The position numbers and the translations under genes are program-made. The notes below the pieces were generated by a model that had not been told where the DNA came from, did no database searches, and was given only the letters and a program-made list of their open reading frames with translations. A stretch of 64,000 nucleotides of DNA from Hymenobacter sp. DG01. Its GTDB lineage: Bacteria; Bacteroidota; Bacteroidia; Cytophagales; Hymenobacteraceae. This document shows, in pieces, positions 41,504-54,621 of this stretch (position 1 is its first letter; each line of letters opens with the position of its first letter). The stretch spans positions 4,342,001-4,406,000 of the forward strand of contig NZ_CP040936.1 in NCBI RefSeq assembly GCF_006352025.1. The letters run 5' to 3'.

Positions 41504-42820
41504 ATGAACAAGTTCATCACCACGATTAAGAACATTTTTGCGATTGAAGATCTGCGTATGCGGATCTTCAATACGCTTTTTTTCATTGCCATCTACCGGC
41601 TGGGTTCTTACGTGGTGCTCCCCGGCGTCGATCCGACTCGGCTAACCCAAGGAGGCGCTACCGGAGTATTAGGTATCCTAGATACCTTACTCGGGGGCGC
41701 CTTCAGCCATGCCTCGATTTTCGCGCTAGGCATCATGCCTTATATCTCGGCCTCCATCGTGTTGCAACTCCTCACGATTGCGGTTCCTTACTTCCAGAAA
41801 TTACAGAAGGAAGGCGAATCGGGACGTAAGAAGATCAACCAGTACACGCGCGTACTCACGATTCCAATTGTAGCATTACAGTCAGTTGGCTTTATTGCTA
41901 CAATTAATGCGGATGCCATTATTAATCCGGGCGTCTTTTTTACCATCTCTACCGCCATGATTGTAACGGCTGGCACGCTGTTCTGCATGTGGCTGGGAGA
42001 GAAAATTACCGATAAGGGTATTGGCAACGGTATTTCTATGATCATTATGATCGGGATTGTATCGCGTCTGCCTGGTGCCCTAATCGGGGAAGCTACGGCC
42101 CGTACTATGCGAGGCTCGCTGATCTTCCTGATTGAGCTGGTAGTACTGTTCCTAGTGGTTATGGCGGTTATCATCCTGACCCAGGCTGTGCGTCAGATTC
42201 CGGTGCAGTATGCCAAACAAATAGGCGGGGCTGCCAGCCTCAGCTCACAGCGCCAGTATATCCCGATGAAAGTGAATGCAGCCGGCGTTATGCCGATTAT
42301 ATTCGCTCAGTCGTTGATGTTTGTCCCTGCTATTGCTGCATCAGCTTGGAATAAGAATAGCGATACTGCAACTCTTATTGGAACCTGGTTTCAACCAGAC
42401 CATCTGGTGTACAATGTGGTATTCGGCTTACTCATCATCATCTTTACTTACTTCTACACGGCTATCAGTGTTAATCCCAATCAAATTGCGGATGATCTGA
42501 AGCGCAGTGGTGGTTTCATCCCGGGCGTAAAGCCAGGGCGCGATACCTCGGAGTATATTGATGAGGTGCTTACCCGCATTACCTTGCCTGGTGCAGTAGC
42601 CTTGGCCGTCATTGCCATTCTGCCTTCTCTGGCAACAGTGGCTGGCGTAACCCGTCCGTTCGCTCAGTTCTATGGCGGTACCTCGCTCATCATTATGGTA
42701 GGGGTGGTACTGGATACCATGAACCAAGTGAAAAGCTACCTGCTCATGCGTCATTATGATGGCATGATGAAAACGGGCAAGGTGCGTGGCCGCTCGCAGA
42801 ATATTGCTCTCGCCTCGTAA
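41504..42820 (+). CDS. secY: Preprotein translocase subunit SecY
   Basis: 438 residues with ten membrane segments. It forms the channel of SecYEG. The plug-region and GLGNGIS-like segment (KGIGNGISMIIMIGIVSRLP) and cytoplasmic loop residues before the last helices are conserved. Codon bias is weaker than in the ribosomal genes. The stop is followed by map after one base. Confidence 0.98.
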   Translation: MNKFITTIKNIFAIEDLRMRIFNTLFFIAIYRLGSYVVLPGVDPTRLTQGGATGVLGILDTLLGGAFSHASIFALGIMPYISASIVLQLLTIAVPYFQKLQKEGESGRKKINQYTRVLTIPIVALQSVGFIATINADAIINPGVFFTISTAMIVTAGTLFCMWLGEKITDKGIGNGISMIIMIGIVSRLPGALIGEATARTMRGSLIFLIELVVLFLVVMAVIILTQAVRQIPVQYAKQIGGAASLSSQRQYIPMKVNAAGVMPIIFAQSLMFVPAIAASAWNKNSDTATLIGTWFQPDHLVYNVVFGLLIIIFTYFYTAISVNPNQIADDLKRSGGFIPGVKPGRDTSEYIDEVLTRITLPGAVALAVIAILPSLATVAGVTRPFAQFYGGTSLIIMVGVVLDTMNQVKSYLLMRHYDGMMKTGKVRGRSQNIALAS

Positions 42821-42821
42821 G

Positions 42822-43592
42822 ATGATTTTTTACAAGACCGAAGAGGAAATAGCACTCATGCGGGCCAGCGCCAAAGTGCTAGCCCAAGCCCACGGAGAAG
42901 TGGCCAGCATGATTCGGGAAGGAGTTACCACGCGCGCATTAGATCAGCGGGCTGAGGAGTTCATTCGCGACCATGGTGGACAACCTTCATTCAAAGGTTA
43001 CAATGGCTTTGAGTACAGCCTCTGTATCTCACCTAACTCAGTTGTAGTACACGGTTTTCCGGGAGGCTATACATTGAAGAGTGGAGATGTTGTCTCAATC
43101 GACTGCGGAGTCCTACTCAACGGTTATCATGCTGACAGTGCTTATACTTACCCAGTAGGGGAAGTTGCTCCAGAAGTCGCCAAATTGCTGGAGGAAACCA
43201 AAAAGTCATTGTATCTCGGTATCGAGCAAGCAGTAGCAGGTAACCGAATGGGTGATGTTAGCTATGCCATCCAAAACCATGTTGAGAAACAAGGCTACGG
43301 AGTGGTTCGCGAATTGGTAGGCCATGGTATTGGTAAAAAGCTACACGAGCGGCCTGAAGTACCTAACTACGGAAAGCGTGGTGCGGGTCTGAAGCTGCAA
43401 ACCGGGCTAGTGCTTGCCATCGAGCCTATGGTGAACCTTGGTAAGAAGGATGTAATCCAAGAGAAGGATGGTTGGACCATCCGGACCAAGGATTTGAAAC
43501 CTTCTGCACACTTTGAGCACACCGTAGTTGTTCGCAAAGACAAGGCGGAAATACTTACCTCCTTCGAATACATAGAAAAAGCCTTACAGTAG
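42822..43592 (+). CDS. map: Methionine aminopeptidase, type I
   Basis: 256 residues from the ATG at 42822. It removes the initiator methionine. Metal ligands of the pita-bread fold appear in order: the two aspartates in DVVSIDCG and HADSAYT, the histidine in VGHGIG, and glutamates in IEPM and near FEHTVVV. The position between secY and infA is standard. Confidence 0.97.
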   Translation: MIFYKTEEEIALMRASAKVLAQAHGEVASMIREGVTTRALDQRAEEFIRDHGGQPSFKGYNGFEYSLCISPNSVVVHGFPGGYTLKSGDVVSIDCGVLLNGYHADSAYTYPVGEVAPEVAKLLEETKKSLYLGIEQAVAGNRMGDVSYAIQNHVEKQGYGVVRELVGHGIGKKLHERPEVPNYGKRGAGLKLQTGLVLAIEPMVNLGKKDVIQEKDGWTIRTKDLKPSAHFEHTVVVRKDKAEILTSFEYIEKALQ

Positions 43593-43596
43593 CCTT

Positions 43597-43815
43597 ATGG
43601 CCAAACAAACTTCCATTGAGCAGGACGGTGTCATCCTGGAAGCCTTATCCAACGCCATGTTCCGTGTGGAGCTGGAAAACGGTCACCAGTTGATTGCCCA
43701 CATTTCGGGCAAGATGCGGATGCACTACATCAAGATCCTGCCGGGAGATAAGGTAAAACTCGAAATGTCGCCCTACGATTTGTCGAAGGGACGAATTGTG
43801 TACCGTTACAAATAA
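43597..43815 (+). CDS. infA: Translation initiation factor IF-1
   Basis: 72 residues, an S1-type OB fold ([39 protein letters not shown]). It blocks the A site during initiation. Confidence 0.98.
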   Translation: MAKQTSIEQDGVILEALSNAMFRVELENGHQLIAHISGKMRMHYIKILPGDKVKLEMSPYDLSKGRIVYRYK

Positions 43816-43824
43816 CCCGACGAC

Positions 43825-43941
43825 ATGAAAGTCAAAGCGTCAGTAAAAAAGCGTAGCGTTGATTGCAAAATCATTCGCCGCAAGGGCAAGCTCTACGTGA
43901 TTAACAAAAAGAACCCGCGCTATAAGCAGCGTCAGGGCTAG
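43825..43941 (+). CDS. rpmJ: 50S ribosomal protein L36 (zinc-free type)
   Basis: A 38-residue protein from ATG 43825 to TAG 43941, between infA and rpsM. It begins [20 protein letters not shown] and ends NPRYKQRQG. Only one of the usual zinc ligands (C14) and no CxxC remains, so it should not bind zinc. Confidence 0.95.
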   Translation: MKVKASVKKRSVDCKIIRRKGKLYVINKKNPRYKQRQG

Positions 43942-43967
43942 TAGCACCAGACTTTTTAAGAAAGCAC

Positions 43968-44345
43968 ATGGCTCGTATTGCAGGGGTAGATATCCCAGAC
44001 AACAAGCGCGGTGAAATCGCGCTGACCTACATCTTCGGCATTGGCCGTCCTTCTGCTCAGCAGATCCTTACCAAAGCAGGCGTTGACCTGAACAAAAAGG
44101 TTAAGGATTGGACTGAAGCCGAAGCCGGCGAGATCCGCGGCGTGATTGCCGCCGAGTATAAGACCGAAGGTGTGCTGCGCTCAGAAGTGCAGTTGAACAT
44201 CAAGCGCCTGATGGACATCGGTTGCTACCGGGGTCTGCGTCACCGCAAAGGTCTGCCGGTTCGTGGTCAGCGCACCAAGAACAACTCGCGTACCCGTAAG
44301 GGCAAGCGCAAGACCGTTGCTGGCAAGAAAAAGGCTACTAAATAA
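43968..44345 (+). CDS. rpsM: 30S ribosomal protein S13
   Basis: 125 residues. [25 protein letters not shown] and [21 protein letters not shown] are the conserved start and end; the basic tail reaches the P-site tRNA. Confidence 0.98.
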   Translation: MARIAGVDIPDNKRGEIALTYIFGIGRPSAQQILTKAGVDLNKKVKDWTEAEAGEIRGVIAAEYKTEGVLRSEVQLNIKRLMDIGCYRGLRHRKGLPVRGQRTKNNSRTRKGKRKTVAGKKKATK

Positions 44346-44424
44346 TCTGTAGCGGGAATCGAAGCCTAGCTTCTCGTGTTAGAGGCGGGCTTCAACACCT
44401 TCCGCAGTTTTTTGCGATAACCAA

Positions 44425-44817
44425 ATGGCACAAAAAAGAAAAGACAAAGCCAAAAAGCGCGTTGTCGTTGTAGAACCTGTAGGTCAAGTACACATCAAGG
44501 CCTCGTTCAACAACATCATCATTTCCATCACCAACAACAATGGCCAAGTAATCTCCTGGGCTTCTGCTGGTAAGATGGGCTTCCGGGGTTCTAAGAAGAA
44601 CACCCCCTACGCAGCTCAGATGGCTGCTACGGACTGCGGCAAAGTAGCCCACGACCTGGGTCTGCGTAAAGCTGAGGTGTTCGTGAAGGGTCCGGGCGCT
44701 GGCCGTGAGTCGGCTATCCGTACGCTGGGTAACGTGGGTATTGAGGTAACGACCATTAAGGACGTGACGCCGCTGCCCCACAATGGCTGCCGTCCTCCCA
44801 AACGTCGTCGCGTTTGA
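44425..44817 (+). CDS. rpsK: 30S ribosomal protein S11
   Basis: 130 residues in the 30S platform. [20 protein letters not shown] and [18 protein letters not shown] are diagnostic. Confidence 0.98.
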   Translation: MAQKRKDKAKKRVVVVEPVGQVHIKASFNNIIISITNNNGQVISWASAGKMGFRGSKKNTPYAAQMAATDCGKVAHDLGLRKAEVFVKGPGAGRESAIRTLGNVGIEVTTIKDVTPLPHNGCRPPKRRRV

Positions 44818-44849
44818 TTTAGTGAACAGGCCTGCACTGCAGGTCACCG

Positions 44850-44908
44850 GTGTCGGATTCCGGTTGCGCCTTTTCACCCCTGCAAGGTGCGCCTCGGGAG
44901 TCCGACAC
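44850..44908 (+). promoter_or_regulatory. Structured leader before rpsD
   Basis: GTGTCGGA (44850-44857) pairs with TCCGACAC (44901-44908), continued by an irregular GC-rich stem that includes GCGCC/GGTGC. It ends 38 bases before rpsD. S4 represses its own mRNA in several bacteria, and a leader motif for S4 has been proposed in Bacteroidia (recalled, to be checked in Rfam). Confidence 0.5.
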
Positions 44909-44945
44909 GCGCGGTTCAACCCCCTCAAAACTCAACAAACCTGAA

Positions 44946-45551
44946 ATGGCACGTTATACTGGTCCTAAAACCAAGATTGCCCGTCGCTTCAATGAGCCGA
45001 TTTTCGGCCCGAGCAAGGCACTCACCAAAAAAGCATATCCTCCGGGCCAGCACGGCCGCGGTCGTCGTAAGAAGCAGAGCGAGTACGCTGTCCAGCTGAT
45101 GGAAAAGCAGAAAGTGAAGTACATGTACGGCGTACTGGAGAAGCAGTTCGAAAACTTGTTCCACAAAGCCGCTACTCTGCCCGGTATCACCGGCGACAAC
45201 CTGCTGGCTTTGCTGGAGTCGCGTCTTGATAACACGGTTTACCGTTTGGGTATCGCCCCTACCCGTCGTGCTGCTCGTCAACTGGTGCTGCACAAGCACA
45301 TCACGGTAAACGGAGAGGTAGTAAATATTGCCTCTTACCGTCTGCGTGCTGGTGACGTAGTTGCCGTACGTGAAAAATCAAAGTCGCTGGAGGCTATTAC
45401 GACCAGCCTGAGCGCCCGCAACGCCCGCGCTTTCTCGTGGCTGGAGTGGGATGGCAAGGAACTGGTGGGCAAGTTCATCAGCGCCCCCTCGCGTGACCTG
45501 ATTCCGGAGAAAATCACGGAGCAGCTCATCGTCGAGTTGTACTCGAAGTAA
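44946..45551 (+). CDS. rpsD: 30S ribosomal protein S4
   Basis: 201 residues from the ATG at 44946; the longer frame from 44850 would translate the structured leader. It starts 16S folding. The S4 domain ([33 protein letters not shown] in pieces) is intact. It lacks the N-terminal zinc cysteines found in some bacteria. Confidence 0.98.
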   Translation: MARYTGPKTKIARRFNEPIFGPSKALTKKAYPPGQHGRGRRKKQSEYAVQLMEKQKVKYMYGVLEKQFENLFHKAATLPGITGDNLLALLESRLDNTVYRLGIAPTRRAARQLVLHKHITVNGEVVNIASYRLRAGDVVAVREKSKSLEAITTSLSARNARAFSWLEWDGKELVGKFISAPSRDLIPEKITEQLIVELYSK

Positions 45552-45693
45552 TTCTTGGAACGGCCCGGCAGTCCGGGCCGTTTCTCTGCTTCGGCTTTTA
45601 ATGGATTCAAGTATTGGGTATTAGGTATTAGGACTGTTTTAGCTGTCTTACTACCTGATACCTTTTACTCAATACTAATAAACCGCCCCACTT

Positions 45694-46683
45694 ATGTCAA
45701 TCTTAGCTTTTCAAATGCCGGAGAAGGTGGTAATGGAGAAATCCGACGACTTCTACGGAACGTTTGAATTCAAACCGCTGGAGAAAGGCTACGGCGTCAC
45801 GATCGGCAACGCTTTGCGCCGTATCCTGCTGTCGTCGCTGGAGGGCTATGCCATCACGTCGGTGCGCACCAACAGCGTTCTGCACGAGTTCATGACGATT
45901 GAAGGGGTGATTGAGGATATGTCCGAAATCATCCTGAACCTGAAACAGGTTCGCTTCAAGAAAGTGAGCGACGCCATCGAGGATAAAATCACGGTGCGCG
46001 TAAAAGGGCAGGATACCTTCTCGGCCGGCGATATCAATAAGTTTACGACTGGCTTCCAGGTGCTGAACCCGGAGCTGGTAATCTGCAATGTGGACCCGGC
46101 TACCGAACTGGAGTTTGAGTTCACGATTCAGAAAGGCCGTGGCTACGTTCCCGCCGAAGAGAACAAGCCCGCTGATCAGGTATTTGGTCAGATTGCCATT
46201 GATGCCATCTTCACGCCGATCAAAAACGTGAAGTACAGCATCGAAAATACCCGTGTGGAGCAGAAGACGGACTATGAGAAACTCGTTATCGAGATTCACA
46301 CGGACGGCTCGATTCATCCGGAAGACGCACTGAAAGGGGCTGCCAACATCCTGATCCAGCACTTCATGCTGTTCTCCGACAGCACCATGACCTTCGAAAC
46401 GGCCAAGGCTGAGGAAGAGGAAACGGTTGATGAAGAAACGCTGCACATGCGCAAAGTGCTGAAGACGCCCCTGGCGGACATGGACCTGAGTGTACGTGCT
46501 TACAACTGCCTCAAGGCTGCCGACATTAAGACGCTCGGTGACCTGGTGCAGCTTGACATGGCCGACATGATGAAGTTCCGCAACTTCGGCAAGAAGTCGC
46601 TGACCGAGTTGGAGAACCTGGTAGAGGAAAAAGGCCTGACTTTCGGCATGGACCTGAGCCGCTACAAGCTCGACGAAGAATAG
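45694..46683 (+). CDS. rpoA: RNA polymerase alpha subunit
   Basis: 329 residues. N-terminal dimerisation domain ([21 protein letters not shown]) and C-terminal DNA- and activator-binding domain (about 250-320; [21 protein letters not shown]). Normal length. Terminator follows. Confidence 0.99.
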   Translation: MSILAFQMPEKVVMEKSDDFYGTFEFKPLEKGYGVTIGNALRRILLSSLEGYAITSVRTNSVLHEFMTIEGVIEDMSEIILNLKQVRFKKVSDAIEDKITVRVKGQDTFSAGDINKFTTGFQVLNPELVICNVDPATELEFEFTIQKGRGYVPAEENKPADQVFGQIAIDAIFTPIKNVKYSIENTRVEQKTDYEKLVIEIHTDGSIHPEDALKGAANILIQHFMLFSDSTMTFETAKAEEEETVDEETLHMRKVLKTPLADMDLSVRAYNCLKAADIKTLGDLVQLDMADMMKFRNFGKKSLTELENLVEEKGLTFGMDLSRYKLDEE

Positions 46684-46699
46684 TAAATTCGATGAGACT

Positions 46700-46750
46700 G
46701 GGCTGAATGTGAATGGTGTGTTGTGCACATATTCACTTCAGCCCATTTTT
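46700..46750 (+). terminator. rpoA terminator
   Basis: GGGCTGAA (46700-46707) pairs with TTCAGCCC (46737-46744), with inner TGTGAAT/ATTCAC pairing, followed by ATTTTTC. Confidence 0.82.
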
Positions 46751-46767
46751 CATAGCAAGGTATTGTG

Positions 46768-46775
46768 TACCTTTG
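46768..46775 (+). promoter_or_regulatory. rplQ promoter (-7 box)
   Basis: Perfect TACCTTTG just after the rpoA terminator; a T-rich stretch near 46746 may be the -33 region. It gives rplQ its own transcript. Confidence 0.65.
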
Positions 46776-46788
46776 CACTCCGTTTTCA

Positions 46789-46903
46789 CACTTTATTAAC
46801 TCAGTAGGCCCTGAGGGACAGCGGTTCTAATGTGAGAGTAGTCTGGTAACAGACCGTTTTCCGCCGTGGTCGTTGTCCGCAAGCTTACACCTCTTTTCAT
46901 TTT
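46789..46903 (+). promoter_or_regulatory. Structured leader before rplQ
   Basis: GGACAGCG near 46816 can pair with CGTTGTCC near 46872 (one G-U) around an inner hairpin GTCTG-GTAA-CAGAC with a GNRA-type loop. A CTCAG/CTGAG hairpin lies before it. A leader of about 125 bases for one ribosomal protein gene is long and suggests autoregulation. Confidence 0.45.
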
Positions 46904-47482
46904 ATGCGTCACGGTAAAACCATCAACCACCTCGGCCGGACGGCCTCGCACCGCAACGCCATGCTTTCAAACATGGCTTCGTCGCTGATTCTGCACAAGC
47001 GTATCTCAACGACGGTTGCCAAAGCAAAAGCACTGCGCAAGTTTGTAGAGCCCCTGCTGACCAAGTCGAAAAACGACACTACGCACTCGCGTCGTCTGGT
47101 TTTCGCTGAGCTGGGCAACAAAGAAGCGCTGAAAGAGCTGTTCGGCACGGTATCGAGCAAAGTAGCTAACCGCCCGGGTGGTTACACTCGTATCATCAAG
47201 CTGAGCGACGTGCGTCTGGGCGACAACGCTGAGATGTGCATCATCGAGCTGGTTGACTTCAACGAAACCCTGCTGGAAGCTAAGAATGCTGGCGAAGCTA
47301 AAGCTGCTGCTCCGGCTACCCGTCGTTCGCGCAGCAAGAAGAAAGCTGACGCTCCGGCTGGCGAGGCTGTAGCTCCGGCTGCAGTAGTAGAAACTGCTGC
47401 TCCTGCTGACACGGCTACTACCACCGTACAGGAAGGTGAAACCCGCGACGAAGCCAAGGCTGACGAAGAAGCTGCTTCGTAA
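46904..47482 (+). CDS. rplQ: 50S ribosomal protein L17 with long tail
   Basis: 192 residues. The core ([20 protein letters not shown] and [20 protein letters not shown]) ends near 125. About 65 further residues are Ala, Glu, Thr, Val and Lys rich, first basic (RRSRSKKK) then acidic. L17 lies near the tunnel exit. Escherichia coli L17 has 127 residues. Here the gene has its own promoter and leader. Confidence 0.97.
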   Translation: MRHGKTINHLGRTASHRNAMLSNMASSLILHKRISTTVAKAKALRKFVEPLLTKSKNDTTHSRRLVFAELGNKEALKELFGTVSSKVANRPGGYTRIIKLSDVRLGDNAEMCIIELVDFNETLLEAKNAGEAKAAAPATRRSRSKKKADAPAGEAVAPAAVVETAAPADTATTTVQEGETRDEAKADEEAAS

Positions 47483-49107
<1,625 letters not shown>

Positions 49108-49147
49108 TAGGAACGGCCACGCCGACTTTCGGTGTGCCTACTCACGT

Positions 49148-49186
49148 AAAAAGGCACCGCTGGCTTAGGCTGGTGGTGCCTTTTTT
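49148..49186 (+). terminator. eno terminator
   Basis: AAAAAGGCACC (49148-49158) pairs with GGTGCCTTTTTT (49175-49186) around a 16-base loop. Confidence 0.9.
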
Positions 49187-49301
49187 AGTGCGCAGCGGCC
49201 GGTTGAAGCCAGAGCGAGGTAGGTAGCTGGGATGTGGGCAGAAAATAGGATATTTGCTCAACGGCCTACCCCCGAATCAGTCCTCAACCAGCGTCTTTGC
49301 G

Positions 49302-49622
49302 ATGAGCTTCTCCGGAATATTTGAGCGGATTCCCCGCCTGTTGCGCAGCTTCTACTTTCTGACGGGACTGAGCTTTATGGCGTGGATGTTTCTGTTTGAT
49401 GCCAACGACTTCCTGAAGCAGTACGACATGTACGCCAAGTGGCAGGAGTTGCAGAATGACAAAGAGTACTACCTCCGCGAAATCGATAAGGTGAAAAAGG
49501 ATCGGGCCGAGCTACTGAGCAGCCCTGAACTGCTGGAGAAATTTGCCCGCGAAAAGTACATCATGAAACGCCCCGGCGAAGATGTGTTTGTACTCGTGCC
49601 CCCCGCGAAAGACGGAGAATAA
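49302..49622 (+). CDS. Septum formation initiator family protein (FtsB/DivIC-like)
   Basis: 106 residues from the ATG at 49302; an upstream TTG frame starts in the untranslated region. One membrane segment (about 14-34) is followed by a coiled coil (about 45-80; YYLREIDKVKKDRAELLSSPELLEKFAREKY in pieces) and a short tail. This is the layout of the divisome proteins FtsB/DivIC, which act in the periplasm. Its place after eno is the same as that of ftsB in many bacteria. Confidence 0.85.
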   Translation: MSFSGIFERIPRLLRSFYFLTGLSFMAWMFLFDANDFLKQYDMYAKWQELQNDKEYYLREIDKVKKDRAELLSSPELLEKFAREKYIMKRPGEDVFVLVPPAKDGE

Positions 49623-49656
49623 GCCAGGTTTTATCTGACCCTGCCCAATCCATCGT

Positions 49657-50739
49657 ATGAAATCTGCTGTTATCTTGGCTGTAAGCCTGCTGCTTGGCTG
49701 GTTGCCGTTGTACGCCACTGCCCAGATCAGGCCCGACCTGGTGGTAGTAGAGCCTTACTTGATACCTGCGCTGATGTACAGCGGCGCTACCTACCCTTTA
49801 TCAGCTACCATTCGGGTGCAGGGTACAAACGGTTCCCAGTTCAACTGCATTGGCTATTATCTGTCGGTTGATGCGACCTGGGATGCTACTGATGCTTATC
49901 TGGGCTCCAGCTGCCGGTCGTTGATGTTTCCTGGGGAAAGCGGCACCTGCCCCATCAACGGCACGATTCCGCCGCTCACCCCGGCCGGAAAGTATTACAT
50001 GTTGCTGGTAGCCGACCCGCTAAACGCGGAGCAGGAGCTGAATGAAACCAACAACGTAGTGAGCGTGCCCGTTACGGTTATGCGTGGGGTTACGCCACTA
50101 CCGGATCTGATGCTCTGGCGCCCTTCTCTGTCGTTCGGGGAGGTGCCGACAGGGGGCAGCACCGGGGCTTTTACTTTTATTCAGAACCGGGGAGCTGGGG
50201 ACAGCGGAGCCTACGAGGTGGGGTTCTACTTGTCGGCGGATACTGTATTCTCAGCCAGCAACGACATTTTTCTGGACTTGATAGGGGGCGGTATCAACCT
50301 GCCCCCGAATGGCGGTACTATTCACTCCGCGCCGATGCTCACTATTCCGGCCTCTACCGTGCCCGGCAACTATTACCTGCTATTGATAGCGGACCCACGA
50401 AGCCGCATCAGCGAATCGGATGAAACCAACAATTCGCGGGCCCTACCCCTGCGCGTGACCGGAACGGTAACGGCCGCTGCTACCTCCCGCGAGGCGTCTG
50501 TGGAAGTATTTCCGAACCCGGTGGATAACCGTGGGTGCACCGTCCGGTGGGTTGGCTCCGGCATCAGCCGGGTAGAGGTGTTTAATACCCTGGGGCAACT
50601 GGTGGCCTCGGATGCTACTTCTGGTAGCCCACGCTCCGAGGTACTCCTGCATACGCAGGGCTGGGCGGCAGGCGTTTATACGCTGCGGCTTTTTGGAGGG
50701 AAGGAACAGGTCATTACCCGTCAGCTCATCTGCCAATAG
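49657..50739 (+). CDS. Secreted CARDB-repeat protein with T9SS sorting domain
   Basis: 360 residues. Signal peptide at 1-22. Two CARDB-type beta domains (about 25-140 and 148-265) each end in a DPxxxxxExxETNN motif (ADPLNAEQELNETNN, ADPRSRISESDETNN). A type A T9SS C-terminal domain fills about 283-360, starting VEVFPNPV and holding GWAAGVYTLRL. The protein should cross the outer membrane through T9SS and be anchored or released. CARDB domains serve adhesion; no catalytic residues were seen. Confidence 0.88.
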   Translation: MKSAVILAVSLLLGWLPLYATAQIRPDLVVVEPYLIPALMYSGATYPLSATIRVQGTNGSQFNCIGYYLSVDATWDATDAYLGSSCRSLMFPGESGTCPINGTIPPLTPAGKYYMLLVADPLNAEQELNETNNVVSVPVTVMRGVTPLPDLMLWRPSLSFGEVPTGGSTGAFTFIQNRGAGDSGAYEVGFYLSADTVFSASNDIFLDLIGGGINLPPNGGTIHSAPMLTIPASTVPGNYYLLLIADPRSRISESDETNNSRALPLRVTGTVTAAATSREASVEVFPNPVDNRGCTVRWVGSGISRVEVFNTLGQLVASDATSGSPRSEVLLHTQGWAAGVYTLRLFGGKEQVITRQLICQ

Positions 50740-50785
50740 GTCGGCTTTCGATTCTTCAGGCCGTAGCTACGCACAACCGTTTCCT

Positions 50786-51277
50786 ATGACTTCTGGTGTC
50801 TTGTTTTTTCTGTTTGGACAGTTGGTTGGACCGGCGGAGCCGGCTGGCCCTCCGCGGACGACATTAGCGCCAGCACCAGAGAGCCGCCATAGCGTCGCGG
50901 GCCAGAATCAGGCCGCTCCTCTCTCGCAGGTGCAGGTAGCGCGCCGGTTTCTGCTGGCAGTAGTACAGGGCGAGTGGGCCGTGGCCTATGCCTACCTGGC
51001 GCCCGACGTGCGGCAGTCGATAACCGTAGAGCAGCTACAGGTGGCTGCCCGGCCTTTCGGGGTGCAGGCCGGCCGCTATGGCAAAACCATTGATTTGTAC
51101 AAGCTGGGTTACCGGCTGCGCGGCGCGGAGACGCCTGAACCGTTCGTTGGGTTTTCCTTCCGTGCCGACACCCTGCGGCGCGTACCGCATTTTCAGTTGG
51201 ATGTCACTTTCCGCGACTCCACCAGCCGGCAGGTAGCCGGTTTCACCCTGATACCCCTGGCTGGCGCCGAAAACTAG
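50786..51277 (+). CDS. Small exported protein, DUF3887/NTF2-like
   Basis: 163 residues from the ATG at 50786, the first start after the previous gene. It has a hydrophobic N-terminus (about 4-14) that may be a signal peptide. Residues 45-160 read ARRFLLAVVQGEWAVAYAYLAPDVRQSITVEQLQ, then a beta-rich part, which resembles the cone-shaped DUF3887/NTF2-like folds. No catalytic residues are evident. It is convergent with anmK. Confidence 0.6.
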   Translation: MTSGVLFFLFGQLVGPAEPAGPPRTTLAPAPESRHSVAGQNQAAPLSQVQVARRFLLAVVQGEWAVAYAYLAPDVRQSITVEQLQVAARPFGVQAGRYGKTIDLYKLGYRLRGAETPEPFVGFSFRADTLRRVPHFQLDVTFRDSTSRQVAGFTLIPLAGAEN

Positions 51278-51284
51278 CTCACTG

Positions 51285-52493
51285 CTACCCCGGCCATGAA
51301 ATTTTACCCATGCTGACGGCCGGCACCCGCTGCCGTCCGCTGCTGAGGCTGATGGGCGTGCCCGCTACGGCTTCATTGGCCAGCACAGCGAAAAGAATGG
51401 CTTCCTTGGCATCGGGTAGCAGGCCCAAGGCCTCGGTGGTGGCAAAGCGGCAGGCCGGCAGATGGCGTCGCAGGGCCGCCAGCAGGGTAGGGTTATGAGC
51501 CCCGCCCCCACTTACATAAACAGCCAGCTCTGGCCTCGGTCCGAAAGTCTGGCCGGCTGCCCGGGCTACGCCCAGGGCACTAAACTCAGTTAGGGTGGCC
51601 AATAGGTCCTCGGGGGCCAACGTGAGCGTAGCGCTGCTTTCCTGGGCCTGCCGGAGGTAAGCGGCATTAAACAGCTCCGGGCCGGTGGTTTTAGGCAGAG
51701 CGGCTGCGAAGAACGGGTGATGGAGCAAAGCAGCCAGCAAACCCTGGTGCACGTGGCCCACGGCAGCCAGCCGGCCATCGGCGTCATAAGCCAGGGTAGG
51801 GAAATGGGCGCGCACCGTGGCATCGAGCAGGGTGTTGCCGGGGCCGGTGTCGGTGCTGAATACCGTGTGGGCATCCTGCCCGGTACGAGGCAGGTAAGTG
51901 AAGTTGGCAATACCACCCAGGTTCAGGAGCAGCCGCTCTTCGTGAGGGCTGCTAAGCAGCAGATAGTCGCCGTAGGCGGCCAGTGGGGCTCCTTCACCGC
52001 CCGCGGCTATGTGTTTCTGTCGGAAGTCGCTGACGGTGATAATGCCCGTGCGCACGGCAAGATGGTCGGCGTCGCCGAGTTGCAGGGTAGCGTTCAGCGG
52101 AAAATCGGGGTGCTGGTGCTGGTGTTGGGGGGCATGGTACACGGTCTGGCCGTGGCTGGCAATCAGGTCAACCTCGGCAGGGGCTACTTGCCACTGCTTC
52201 AGGCAGGCTGCTACCATATCCCCATGCGTACGGCCTAGCCAGGCGTGCAGTAGCGTCAGGTACTCTAGGCTTACCTGCGGGCGTGCAAATACCTCCCGGA
52301 TGCGCTGGCGCATATCGGTGGGGTAGGGCACAGTCGTAAACTCTTCCAGCTCCAGGCGGGTAGCCAGTCCGTGTCCGTGCAGGCGGCAAAGCGCCACATC
52401 CAGCCCATCCAGCGAAGTACCCGACATCAGACCGATGATGCGGCGGCTGCGCTGTTGGGCGAGTTGAGCAAGCCGGGAGAGGTAGGGATTCAT
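51285..52493 (-). CDS. anmK: Anhydro-N-acetylmuramic acid kinase
   Basis: 402 residues. It hydrates and phosphorylates 1,6-anhydro-MurNAc from recycled cell wall to MurNAc-6-phosphate. The ATP site IGLMSGTSLDGLDVALC, the DTGPGNTLLD motif and VYVSGGGAHNPTLL are conserved. It runs opposite to the small exported protein and downstream of hscA with a strong terminator between. Cell-wall turnover fits the L,D-transpeptidase genes nearby. Confidence 0.96.
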   Translation of the reverse strand: MNPYLSRLAQLAQQRSRRIIGLMSGTSLDGLDVALCRLHGHGLATRLELEEFTTVPYPTDMRQRIREVFARPQVSLEYLTLLHAWLGRTHGDMVAACLKQWQVAPAEVDLIASHGQTVYHAPQHQHQHPDFPLNATLQLGDADHLAVRTGIITVSDFRQKHIAAGGEGAPLAAYGDYLLLSSPHEERLLLNLGGIANFTYLPRTGQDAHTVFSTDTGPGNTLLDATVRAHFPTLAYDADGRLAAVGHVHQGLLAALLHHPFFAAALPKTTGPELFNAAYLRQAQESSATLTLAPEDLLATLTEFSALGVARAAGQTFGPRPELAVYVSGGGAHNPTLLAALRRHLPACRFATTEALGLLPDAKEAILFAVLANEAVAGTPISLSSGRQRVPAVSMGKISWPG

Positions 52494-52599
52494 CTAAGCA
52501 GAGGTTTGTACTGTTTACTACCGAGTTCCCGGGAAGAAATTATTTTTTGTACTGCCTAATACTAAACCAGCGGCGCAGCCCGTAAACCAAGTCGGAGCG

Positions 52600-52654
52600 C
52601 AAAGAAAGGAAAAGGGCCTTACCAGCGTATGGTAAAGCCCTTTTCCTTTCTTTG
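52600..52654 (-). terminator. Very long hairpin between hscA and anmK
   Basis: The 18 bases at 52600-52617 pair perfectly with 52637-52654, and TTACCA/TGGTAA continues the stem inside after one mismatch. That makes 24 pairs around a 5-base loop. On the minus strand it ends in a CTTTTCCTTTCTTTG run and so can terminate hscA. The length also makes it a possible RNase III substrate. Confidence 0.8.
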
Positions 52655-52676
52655 TTGCTCCGGCGTGGCTAGCCTG

Positions 52677-54536
<1,860 letters not shown>

Positions 54537-54621
54537 AAGCAACAAAGCGCGCCGCGGCGCGCCGAAGAAGTACGAAAACAAAGAGAGCAGCTCTTATAAC
54601 CAGCCTACGCCCCGAATGGCA

